From contig JADGJT010000048.1 in the NCBI GenBank assembly GCA_027604005.1, forward strand, positions 1-64,000: a stretch of 64,000 nt of DNA, given 5' to 3'. Below, piece by piece: positions 1 through 9,683 of the stretch. This stretch comes from Dinochytrium kinnereticum. Taxonomy: Eukaryota; Chytridiomycota; Chytridiomycetes; Chytridiales; Chytridiaceae. A program made the position numbers and the translations under genes. Positions within the stretch are counted from its first letter, which is position 1; the number at the start of each line of letters is the position of its first letter. The notes beneath the pieces are model-generated. The model saw only the letters and a program-made list of their open reading frames with translations, had not been told where the DNA came from and did not search any database.

Positions 1-1149
1 TTTTACTAAGTAATAAAAGTAGTCTTATAAGTATCTTTGTAACTCTTCCCGACCCTAGTGTTCTGTCTCTCTCTCCTACTAAGTTTGACCTTGACTTAGT
101 GAATAGTTTATTGTTTCACCCCCAACAAGGGTGTTTTCGAGAACGTTTAGCAACCTTGGCGACGGCCCGGATGCGGAGACACTCGCAATGGGAATATTGT
201 TCTCTGCTGTTTTCGTATTCATTCAATTTTGCACTTTCCTGTACGGGCGGCGTGGATAGGCGCGATCTTGCATTTTGGGAAGGATGGGGTTGCACCTTGA
301 ACGGCGCCCAGACGAAGTTGGTTCATCTGGTACGGCTAGTACAGAGGCTCTTTTACGAGCGGATCTGGGTCCCGCGGTGTAAGGCCACCGCGGAGTTTTG
401 GGACGAGGAGGCTAAGGAGGACGAAGCCTGGACGACCTTCATGGACGATCTCCTTGGCCGGACGGCAGGGACGGGGGGGGTTTCGGAGGAGCGGGAAGGC
501 TGTTCACCCCGGCCCGCTCTCTCGGCGAATCGTCGGACACGCCCCCGCCTTTCTTCCAAGGTGGGGTGCGCCGCTCGAGCGAGGTCTTCAGGCGGGGCGG
601 CTGGCTCGTCCCGATCAGCACGGGCCAAAGTCTCCTGGCGCCAACAAGTTCACGATAATTGGGCCTCGGCACACGCTCAGTGGCGGCTGGGGTACCAACT
701 GGGCCACCGACTACCGGCGGGTATTGCTCACCTTCCCAAGCGTGCTCGGACCTCCAGGACCGTAGGGCCGGTTGAACACGCGCGAGGAGTTACTGGGCTG
801 GCGGAGGGGAACAGGGCGGGAGTTTCCCCTGAGCTTCGCCCGAGTGAGACGAGCAGGGGCAAGGCCGGGCCTTCAACGCGGGGGGTTTCATCTTCTGTTT
901 CTTTTCTTCCTCTTTCTACTCTTTCTCTCTCTTCTCTTTCTTCTTCTTCCTCTTCTTCTTTGTCGGTTTCTTCATCTAGTTGTGTTTCAAAAAGGATTGG
1001 TTAGCCACCCTTTGGCCGGCTAGCTTGCTAGCTTGAATTGGGTGGGATGGTTAGGTGGGACTTATCTCATCGCTGTTTCATGTCGGTTTGTCCTTTCTAT
1101 GTAAAGCCAAAATCGGCGCAATCCAATAATAAATAAATAAAAAAAAATA
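1..1149 (+). mobile_element. LINE-like non-LTR retrotransposon, 3' end
   Basis: An open frame from 99 to 1004 contains a segment (about residues 70-110, with LVRLVQRLFYERIWVPRCKA) that resembles the extreme C-terminus of fungal LINE reverse-transcriptase ORFs, where an IW-PRC motif follows the RT domain; this resemblance is from memory. After it comes a GC-rich stretch, a strongly pyrimidine-biased tract (890-985) and an A-rich tail of AATAAATAAATAAAAAAAAAT type at about 1124-1149. The tail abuts interrupted copia coding sequence, which fits target-primed insertion on the plus strand. No RT catalytic region is inside the window, so the element is either 5'-truncated or continues leftwards. 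The class is inferred from the tail and position more than from a domain. Confidence 0.55.
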
Positions 1150-2577
1150 GATAGATGGCCCATGCGACGATGCCAGGTGAGTGAATCGTTTAAGGCGGAG
1201 CTTTTGGTTCCATGGGCGAGGTGAGATGAGGCTTGATTGGGCTGATCGAGGTAGTAGAGCTTAGACTCTCCTAGTCGAAATGTTGCGACTGGATTCCCGG
1301 AACCTCCGATCTTGAGTCTGTATTCATCATTCACTGGATGAAGTGTCAGCCCGTTAGCTGATGCTGCTGACAGCGAGATGAGATTCTTGGACAGATGAGG
1401 GACGAAGAGAACATTGCGGAGCAGAACGGTTTGAGTCCGCTTGCCCTGCATCACCTCAAGCTCGACATCTCCCACCCCTTCTACCAAGATCCCTTCATCG
1501 TGCTCTGCCGTCGTCAGCCGACTCTTGGAGTCTCGAAAACGTTTCATCCAGGATCTCTCAAACGTCATGTAATGCATGACGCCAGAGTCGAGGATCCATC
1601 GATGGTCTCTCAACGATCTTTCGGTTTTCTTAGGTTCGGCCTTGGCAAGGAAGGCAATGGTGCTGCTTGACGCATGGTAAGCTGACTTCTTTCCCTTTCC
1701 CTTCAATTTCTTGGACCTTCTCCCCCCACGCTGACGATTCCTTCCACCTCCCCTATCCACCAATTCATCGGATCCCTGATCCTTTCTTTCCGCCCTACAA
1801 TCCCTTGCGTATTGCCCCTTCTTTCCACAGTTGAAGCATTTAAACTCGCTACCCCTCCCTTCCTTCTTTCCACCAGCTCCCCTATTTCCAGATCCTCCCT
1901 TAACCACACCCTTTCCTTTCTTAAAGGTGTTGTACGCCTCGGCGTCTCCCGTTAAGGCGTCTTCGCGAACTTTCAGTTTTTCTTCGTGGTCGAGGAGTCT
2001 GGAGACTACCTTAGTGTAGTCCTTGATGATTTTGTCATCAGTCTCGATGGTGGCGACCGCAACATCGTAGATCTCTGGGAGCTTGGTGAGCAGGTAGGCA
2101 ATGTGTTGTTCTTCTGTAACGTCTTCCCCTGCAGCTTTTAGCTGACCGACTGTCAAGGCCAATTCGCCGATGAACTCGTGAATGCACTGCCCGTCCTTCA
2201 TTCTGAGTCGCGTGATTTTCCTGGTGAGTGCGTTCCTGTTGGTTGTGACTTGCGTTCGAACGCTTCTACTAAGGTGTCCCATGCCTGCTTAGCTGACCAT
2301 TCTTCCTTGATCAAGTGTAGGTATGCATCGGTGATATGGTACTCAATCCTGAACTTGGCTTTGGCGTTGGAATCCAAGTCCTCGACACGATGTGCCGCTC
2401 GGATGCCTTCTGACATGACCCTCCAAAGCTTCTTCCCTTTCAGGTAAGAGGTCATCCTTCTCTTCCACACGTTGAAGTTCTCCCCATTGAACTTTGTCGG
2501 CTTGCTTGAGTCCTCGCTGTCGGATTCACCCTTGGCCATGTTGATCTTGAACTCAGGTGAAGTGCTACCACTGTTGA
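1150..2577 (-). pseudogene. Ty1/copia gag-pol remnant (interrupted, frameshifted)
   Basis: Read on the minus strand from a start near 2539 (MAKGESDSEDS), the frame shows a copia-type Gag (WKRRMTSYL, AWDTLVEAFE), a CCHC-like zinc knuckle near 1810-1850 (CFNCGKKGQYARDC, whose fourth ligand spacing looks altered), the aspartic protease start (WILDSG, near 1585) and the GAG-pre-integrase motif LTWHRRMGHLS, which ends at about 1150 where a LINE tail begins. Integrase and reverse transcriptase are absent from the window. Gag changes frame near 2250, between the frames ending at 2198 and starting at 2282, and the expected DSG-A context is altered. The copy cannot make a complete Gag-Pol and is a dead remnant. 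Confidence 0.85.
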
Positions 2578-3385
2578 AACCGATGCCGACGAGCTCTGAA
2601 TGGGATGTAGGAGGACTCAAGACTTTTCTTAATAAAACTCGTGGCCTTTTATTATTCTTTAGTTTTTCTTTTATAGGTGTTAAACAAAATTAAAGTTCTC
2701 CAATAAGAAAATGCCAAAACATCAGGAGATGAGAAAGACACGCGCACACACTTAACGCGTAAAATCCAAGACGCGACGCGTCACAAACACATATAGAAAT
2801 AAACTCAATAAGACTGAATGGCGCGTAAACAAACATTGAAACTTAAAAGTAAGCAAACTAAAACTAAACTGAAACAGATAAGGAAGGGGACGAGTGAACA
2901 CTTGGACACCTGGGAAAGCTGGAAGGCTGGTGCTAGAGGGTTCATGACAGTTACCGTCACTGTGGCTTCTTATTGAAGAGGATCTGGGAATATCCCGCAA
3001 CCATCTGTATCACCGTGACCTTTGTGTAGCAGGAATATCTTTTGCCAGATATTCTACTCTTTATTTTCGGCTACGAGTCGGAGGTCTCCAGGCATTTCAT
3101 CTCTCTTTTGCTGAGCGGGGGGGAGGCCAACAGATAAGTAGTGAGAGCCTTACGCCCGTTTGTCTGGGAAGCATGAAGCAATGTAGAGATAAAAGGAATT
3201 TATAAGCGGGGCGTGCCAACGGATATGTAGCGAGAGCCTTATATTTGCTTGTCTCGGAAGCATAAAGCAATGTGGAGATACAAGCAATTTATAAGCAGGG
3301 GGTGCCAGCAGTTAAGTAGTGAAAGCCTTATACTCATTCGTCTCGGAAGCATAAAATAAATGCATAGAAGTTGTATCAGTCAACA
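2578..3385 (-). repeat. Probable copia 5' LTR
   Basis: On the minus strand this interval starts TGTTGACTGA and ends GGTTTCAACA, giving the TGTTG...CAACA termini typical of LTRs, and it ends about 40 bp before the Gag start codon. Just inside the element, GTGGTAGC could be a primer-binding site of the initiator-methionine half-tRNA class, although the match is only partial. The interval contains three tandem 89-bp repeats in the U3-like part and several TATAAG/TATAAATT boxes. The second LTR is not in the window, so the boundaries cannot be checked by LTR-LTR comparison. Confidence 0.5.
3126..3360. repeat. 89-bp tandem repeat inside the LTR, about 2.6 copies
   Basis: The motif GCCAACAGATAAGTAGTGAG recurs at 3126, 3215 and 3304 with a few substitutions, giving an exact 89-bp period. 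Each unit also carries a CTCGGAAGCATAAAGCAATG-type block and an AATTTATAAGC block. It lies in the upstream (U3) half of the LTR, where duplicated enhancer units are common in retroelements. Confidence 0.8.
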
Positions 3386-4339
3386 TGGACTATTTACAAG
3401 CCGTCCGCGGACGTTCCAGCCTCCATGCTGGTTAAAGGGCATTTCATTCTACACCTTACTAGGCCAAACCTCTCATCGCCTCCAGACAAGGCAAGTCGTC
3501 TTGGTGTCTCCCACACCTCAGGCTCCTTCGGCTTGCAAATACTTTTGAACTCTTGCCTCAAAGTAAAAACACTTTTCACGTTAAAGGCAAAGGGATTGAA
3601 ACAAGAGACAAAAAAAAAAAAAAAAGAAGTAAAAAGAACCAGAACCAGCATAAAATTTAATTGGATGAACCTGAGGCCTTACACATGGCGTCAACAAAAA
3701 AAAGGTCCTTATCACTAAGTTCAGAGCAGACGTGGAAAAAAAAAGAGAAAGAGAGTGAGAGAACCACCCCCCTCCCGAAACTCCGCATGAATTCATCGTG
3801 GAATATCATTGTCGAAGAACTCCCTTCCTTACAGCAGAAAGAAAAAGAGACGGGAAGGAGAGAGAAAGACTTTAAAAAAAATTTATAATAATTATAAAAA
3901 GGAAGAGCAAAGAACCTGTTGAAGGAGAAAGAAAAAAAAAGGCAAGGGAAGACAAAAGAAAAAAACCCACAATTCGCATCAGTCAAAAAAAAAAAATAGA
4001 TATAAGCCAGAGACTATAGATAAAGAGGCAGAGAGTGAGAGAGTGAGAGAGCATCAGGACCTCTTTAAGTTGCTACATCCCAAAAAAAAAACAAGGTTAA
4101 TGAAAAGGCAGCTGAATAAAAAGGAGATAGAAAGCGCAGGCGCCTCTTCCTATACGTAATTGTCTTACTTCCCATCGACAGTTATTCAATAAAGAAAATT
4201 GAATCAATCGGCACCCCTTTTTTTTTTCACTTCTTCGTGTCCTCCCTAAATCAACAAAACAGGAACAGCAGAGAAAAACAAAATTAAATAAAAAGAATAA
4301 AATCCAAAAACAGAAAAAAAAGGGAAATTGAAAAAAGGC
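3386..4339. other. Intergenic, A/G-rich low-complexity stretch
   Basis: No convincing coding sequence. The plus strand is strongly purine-biased with many A-runs (for example near 3610, 3740 and 3985) and GAGAGTGAGAG tracts at 4030-4050. It lies downstream of the PAF-acetylhydrolase gene. Open frames here have skewed composition and no recognisable domain. Confidence 0.6.
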
Positions 4340-6240
4340 TCACCAAGTCTCCGGAATATCCTTCAAAAGCCTCTCCCAAGCCTCCTCCCCAAAAATCACC
4401 CGCTCCTTTCCTCCTCCCTCCCCCTTCAACGAAACTCCCATCCCCCACTCCTCACCATCCATCGCCCTATCCTCCACGTCACCGCAAAGACAGCCCTCCC
4501 TCAGCCCCGCAGCAACCCCGGACCTTCCCTCCAAGACAATGCCCAACCACCCGCCAACAATCTTATCGTAAGAATCCTTAACGTCAGTCGGAGAAGCCTC
4601 TCCTGCGACTTTCATGAGCTTCATAAGACGAGGGGAGAGGGAAGGGAAGTCCGAGACGTCTTGATGTTTCGTGGAGAGGACGAGGGCAAAGGTTGTTTGG
4701 GGAGCGGGCGGTGAGGTGTCGATAAGGGTGCGGTAGGATTGGATGTTGTCACGCCAGTGGAAGAACTTTTTTTGTGATGAGTTAAGTTGGATAAAAAGGG
4801 GATAAGTCATCCAGAAAATGTCAAAAAAAGAGCTATCCTTCTCATCAGAAATTTAAATATCAAAAGCAAGCGTCCAACAACACCAAGACACATATCTCTC
4901 CTAAAACAATGTTGAAACAAAATCCCCTCACCTGAGCTTGAACCGACAAAACCGGCACCTTCACCCCCCTCTCTCTATCTACAGCAAACATCCAAGGGTC
5001 CAGCACAACCCCAGCTCTAAACTTCCCCACATCCTCCTGCAAGACCTTGAGCGCCGTGGCGCCACCAAAACTATGTCCAGCCATCACCACATTTTCCAAA
5101 TCCAATCTCCCCAAAAATTCCGGCAAGAAGGGCACGGCCAAAGGATTGGGCGCTTTACCAGAAGTTTGGAGCGATTGGATAAATGTGTAAGCTGAGAGAA
5201 TCTCATTGTGGCGTTGCTGGAGTTGGGTTTTGCGAAGACGCTTGAGGTAGGTGTCGTTCGTCTCGTTGGGGAGCATTTGGGACGGGTGTGGGTTTATGTA
5301 GGTAACGGGGGTGGTGTAGTTGTTAAAGGCTGTGGCGGAGGCGCTGCCGTCACGGTGCTTTAAAATGCATAATTTTTATCATAAGAAAAAAATAAATTTA
5401 ACCCACACTTCTGTCAGAGAGAAAGGAAAGATAAAAAAGGCAGTGGTTCAAAAAATGAACAACGGCGATAGGCACCAACCTCGACAGCAACGACCACGAA
5501 CCCTCTGGACGCTAACCCGCCCACAAAAGAGCTATAAGTCGTCCTCATGCCTGCAAGACCATGGCTGAATATCACCACGGGAAGTTGATGCGGAAGTTCA
5601 GAGGCAGATGACGGGGAGATGAGGGGAGCGTTTAAGAATGCAGGCATCTTCACGTTCTTGAGAACAGCGTTCAGGATTGTTTTTGAGAGGAAGCGGGGGG
5701 CTTGAACAAAGTCACCATAGCCTGTTTTTAAGTTAGAAGCGGTGTTAGGAAATATACTTGAAGAAACAAATGAATCATGTAAAACGAGTGAGGTCTCGCT
5801 TTTGAGCGTCAGAGCGATCTTTCATCTGCTCGCGTGGAATGCTTGGACATTGTCGGTTGCCTGGTCTGTATCCGGCAAAAAAAAAGGGAATCCTCAAAGC
5901 TAAAGAGATTCATAGAGTTTTCCTCAAACCTATCGCTTCGCTCTGCTCGATCTACACTTAAACACCACCCACCTCCCCACTCCCAGAAGAGAATTTTAAA
6001 AGCAAGTTGAAACTCACCCATCACATAGAACTTATCAGGTCCAGGCAACCACCTCGCCCTCTCCCCCCTTCCCACAACCTCACAAGGATAGAAAACCGCG
6101 GCCAACAATCCCTCCTTCATCTCCTCCGACTTCTCCAACTCCACATGGCAGACTCCCACATTGTATGGGCCAGGGTAAGAAGGGAGCGCGTGGGATCCTT
6201 TCTTTATCTTCTTTGATGAGGCGGTCGAGGGGCGTGGTGA
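4340..6240 (-). CDS. PAF-acetylhydrolase / phospholipase A2 group VII-like hydrolase
   Basis: Four coding blocks on the minus strand assemble into the PAF-AH II family (alpha/beta hydrolases that remove short or oxidised sn-2 acyl groups from phospholipids). Block 1 (about 6240-6017) has PSYPGPYNVGVCHVELE, the family's N-terminal Pro-Gly-Pro-Tyr signature, and ends KFYVMG before a GTGAGT donor. Block 2 (about 5725-5482) has VVIFSHGLAGMRTTYSSF and ASRGFVVVAVE. Block 3 (about 5365-4934) starts HRDGSASAT and has the nucleophile elbow GHSFGGAT and LDPWMF, the usual Ser and Asp of the triad. Block 4 (about 4790-4340) has TKHQDVSDF with the likely catalytic His. The stop is at 4340. The N-terminus is unclear: the upstream frame (to about 6740) is Thr/Ser/Pro-rich and in a different phase, so the true start and any secretion signal are unresolved. 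Confidence 0.85.
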
Positions 6241-6699
6241 GGACGACAGGGTTGTTGATGCTTGGAGGGACGATACTGAGGAGGTTGTTGAGGAGGTTGT
6301 GTCGGGATCGTCTGGAAGGAGGGGGTGGGCAGGATCTGGGTGGTGTGTGCAAGTAGGGGTTGAGCATAGGGCGTTCTGGAAGCAAGGCGGTACCTGGTTC
6401 GCCCATTGCGCTGACGGGGGCGGGCGGAACAGAGTCCTCCAGCAGCATCTGATCGGAGGGGTCGCTGGTGTGCGTGGTGGTGGTGGTGTCGGTGGTGTCG
6501 GTGGTGATGCCCATTATCACTGCACTTGTTCTTATTGTCAAAAGAGCAGCAATCACTGTGGGTATGCAGTTGCCGTCAATAATCCCTCCCTCATCGATCG
6601 CCTCGCAGGTTGAGCGCGGTGAGGTTGATGAGAGGTGTGAAATCAGCGATGGGAGGGATGGGTGCGCCTGTGCTTGTTTGTTTGTGTAGCCTTTCGGGT

Positions 6700-6785
6700 G
6701 AATTGAGCAAACTAAAGTATATACTGTATACGTATGCATTACCTATATTGATACCAAAAGTATATACTATATGCATATTCATCCC
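6700..6785. repeat. AT-rich GTATATAC direct repeats
   Basis: Two similar blocks, GTATATACTGTATACGTATG and GTATATACTATATGCAT, stand about 45 bp apart in an AT-rich pocket between two minus-strand genes. The region could hold promoter elements or be a small repeat relic; nothing further can be read from it. Confidence 0.3.
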
Positions 6786-6879
6786 CAATGATGTATTGAT
6801 AATTCATTATTACTGAAAATATCTTTTGAAATATTTCAAATGTTTAATAAATATCTCATTTCACACACGCGTCAGTCAG

Positions 6880-7851
6880 TCAGTGGAAAGCAAGCCCTGT
6901 GAACAGCGACGACGACCGCGGCGGCAGCGAGCTCATCTTCAGGGGTTTCTTCACGTCCACCACAGGCACCGACGACGATGCGGTGGGCGGCGTGGGCAGC
7001 TTCTTTCTCGGCCGAATGGGGGTTGGCTTTGGTGCGGCTGCAGGGGTGGAGGGCAAACTAGGCGGATCCGCGCGTAACAAAACACTGGCCGTCACCTTCA
7101 GCTTCAAAGGCGGTAAAGGCGTCATCAACTTTTCCTCCTCTGGATCCTTCTTCTTTTTTGGGGAATGGGCGGTCAAGGGTTGGGACATGCTTGCCACACC
7201 TTCCAAAGCTAAGCTCGAAAATGATGATGGCAACTCGTCGGTTGGAGTCTGTGAATCATCGAATGATGGAGGAGGTGGAGGAGGGATGCTGATTCTTTTA
7301 GGGGCCTTCTTTTCGGGTGGTGAGAGAAAGTGTTGTGGTGTTGGTGCTGGACGGTGGTAAAGGGCGGCTGCTGATGATGGCATGGCGCTTCCACATCTTG
7401 GTGGAGCGACACGTTTGTTGGGCGATAAAGATGATGCAGGGGCGGAGAAGGTCGAGAATGAGGAAACTGGAGATGCCACCAACTCCTCCTCACCCATCAA
7501 TATGGGAGGAGTGGTTAACTTGAATAAAATGGCTGGGCTGGGTCCAGATCCATCCTCTGGCTGTCCAGAGACGTCCAGGGAAAGGCTGAAGTTGCGGAGA
7601 AGTTCGGCGTTGATGTGGTCTTCTGAAATGAGGTCATTGCTGTCGTTGTCGCTGTCAGTGGATGTGATGATTGCTGTGAATGGTGTTGAGGATGAGGCTG
7701 GTGGGAGGAGAGGGCGTTGGAATGGAGGAAAAGGATTGTGCTTTGCCGCCGGCATCTGCGGAGGTTCTTGGGGTTGAGGGGAAGTGAGAGGTAGCATTCG
7801 TAGCTGTTCTGATGAGGATGCCGGTGCAGCGAGGTATAATTCAGGAGACAT
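6880..7851 (-). CDS. Hypothetical Pro/Ser-rich disordered protein
   Basis: A single open frame of about 323 residues if the start is the ATG at 7851 (MSPELYLAAPASSSEQ). An extension to 8019 is possible but encodes a Lys/Ile-rich stretch of non-coding character. The protein is rich in Pro and Ser and contains a polyproline run (IPPPPPPSF), an acidic patch (STDSDNDSND), basic clusters (PKKKKDPEEEKL, RPRKKLPTPP) that could be nuclear-localisation signals, and many SP/TP dipeptides typical of CDK or MAPK substrates. No folded domain is recognised. Codon-level continuity over nearly 1 kb and a biased but protein-like composition support it being real; its function is unknown. Confidence 0.5.
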   Translation of the reverse strand: MSPELYLAAPASSSEQLRMLPLTSPQPQEPPQMPAAKHNPFPPFQRPLLPPASSSTPFTAIITSTDSDNDSNDLISEDHINAELLRNFSLSLDVSGQPEDGSGPSPAILFKLTTPPILMGEEELVASPVSSFSTFSAPASSLSPNKRVAPPRCGSAMPSSAAALYHRPAPTPQHFLSPPEKKAPKRISIPPPPPPSFDDSQTPTDELPSSFSSLALEGVASMSQPLTAHSPKKKKDPEEEKLMTPLPPLKLKVTASVLLRADPPSLPSTPAAAPKPTPIRPRKKLPTPPTASSSVPVVDVKKPLKMSSLPPRSSSLFTGLAFH

Positions 7852-9683
7852 GCGCAGGGAGGAGTGTGAATTCCTTATCACATAGAACTTTATTCTTTTT
7901 TTTTTTCGTTGCTTATGTCTTTTGGAAAGGATAGCATCATTTTCAATATCAGCAGCAGGGTGTTTCTTAATTATCAGCAAGAAAAGGAAGGAAATATGAC
8001 ACTGTTCTACGCAAGGCAATTATTGTTCAGATCCTTCCCTTTTTGCAATTGATTCCAAAATAAAAAATAAACGAATTTCATTTCCTCAAGGCAGGAAACT
8101 GTACACACAAGCTTAAAAAAAAAACAACGATTAATGGGCTGAGCATGAGCTCACTGGCTCTATCCAGGCAATAAGCAGAAGGTGCCTCCTTGTTTTGGAG
8201 CGCTGCAGGGTATGAGTTCCAGCAGAATCGAAGCTATTCATTCTTGACCCCTTTCAGAGTGGTTGTGAACACTGCTTGCTCTCCCGTCATGTGTTCCATC
8301 ATCCTTTAGAGGTTTGCGGATATTGTTTTTACGTTTTTAATCCGAAATATGCCTTGACTATTGCAATAGTCGACATCATTCAGTGGCTTGTGCCTTCAAC
8401 TTCCAAATGAGAATATCTTGATGAATAAATGTTGATAAGCGAAAGATTCCTTTCTCATTTATTATTCAATAATAATGAAAAAAGTATTTACAGCCCACTC
8501 GCCGACAGCCATCCAACATCCTTCCCACTGCAAAAAAAGATAGAAATATCCACCCTCCTCACACCCACATCCCAAAAACAAAGCCTGAAGGCCAGGCCAA
8601 ATGCTCTTCCAATCTCACTTTTCAAAGGCAAAGCAGGAAGTACCTGCCGAAACCAATTGATGAATGAAACTAAACCATATTACAAACAAACAACATCTTC
8701 CCAATTAACTTCTAAACTGCCGTCTCACTGCAGCAACCTCCAAGCCACCCACCATCCCATCAAACTTCAAACCCTGCAAGCAAGCAGCGTTTCACTTTTT
8801 CATTATCGTCCCACAACACTGCAAAGATTCCCCGCGATGGCTGGCTGGCGAGCGATTGAAGACAAACCTGAGATCCAAATAATTGACTTGAAGCGCAAAA
8901 AGAACAGAAAGACCACTCCACCAAACTATCATCTCAAAGCCTCGTCCTAAACCATCCTCCCTTGACATGTTCGCTCAAAACTCCACTACCAACCCCCATA
9001 TTCACTGCCAAAAAAACCCCTCACCTCCAAATGAGAGCGTGTTGTTTGGTCCAGCAACCTCTCATCTTATTCTTCCCTCTCCTTCCGCAGAGATAAAAAT
9101 CGAGCACGGCGATATGGCTACTGTGGGATTTAACGACGTTTCCAGAAGGGGGAGGCAGGCTTGATGCGGACGGTGTAGAAGGGTGGCGGGGTAGCCATGA
9201 AGGAAAGGGATGTTTCGATATGCACGAGGATTAAAGATGGGCTCTTCGCTCCTAATCTGTCATCTCGAAACCAGATCTCTGAGGAGAGTTAGGCGCATTA
9301 CAAAAACGTTTGTCTTGGTGCGGTGAAGGCGGATTGGAAATGTTTCTTCACTGGCACATTCGTAAATTGTAAATGATCCAAGACAAAGAACAACAGCAAC
9401 TGGAGGTAAAGAATCATGGAAACAAACGGGTAAGTCAGAGAGGTGTTTCAGATGAGGAGGTGTATTGGTGTGTGATTCTGCTGATTACTCTGCAGGTGCC
9501 AGGCAAAATAGCAAGCGTTTCGTTCCCCTCATCTCCTCCAGCTCACATCCTTCAGGCCAATAATTAATTGTGTATAACTTCATAAAAATAAAGCAAAATC
9601 AATTGTTGCATTAACAACATCTCGTTGACAAGGAAGCAAAACCAAACCACCATCACAGCCTCGTCGACGCACCTCCCGCAACG
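7852..9683. other. Intergenic, no gene recognised
   Basis: About 1.8 kb between the divergent disordered-protein gene and the WD40 gene. Plus-strand open frames at 8429-8950 and 8967-9164 are A/C-rich and have no domain or clear splice context. The stretch may hold promoters and long 5' leaders for both genes. Confidence 0.5.

Noticed and set aside
8429..8950. 173-codon plus-strand open frame in the 8-9.6 kb spacer
   Set aside because: A/C-biased composition, no domain, no splice context; more likely leader or intergenic sequence.
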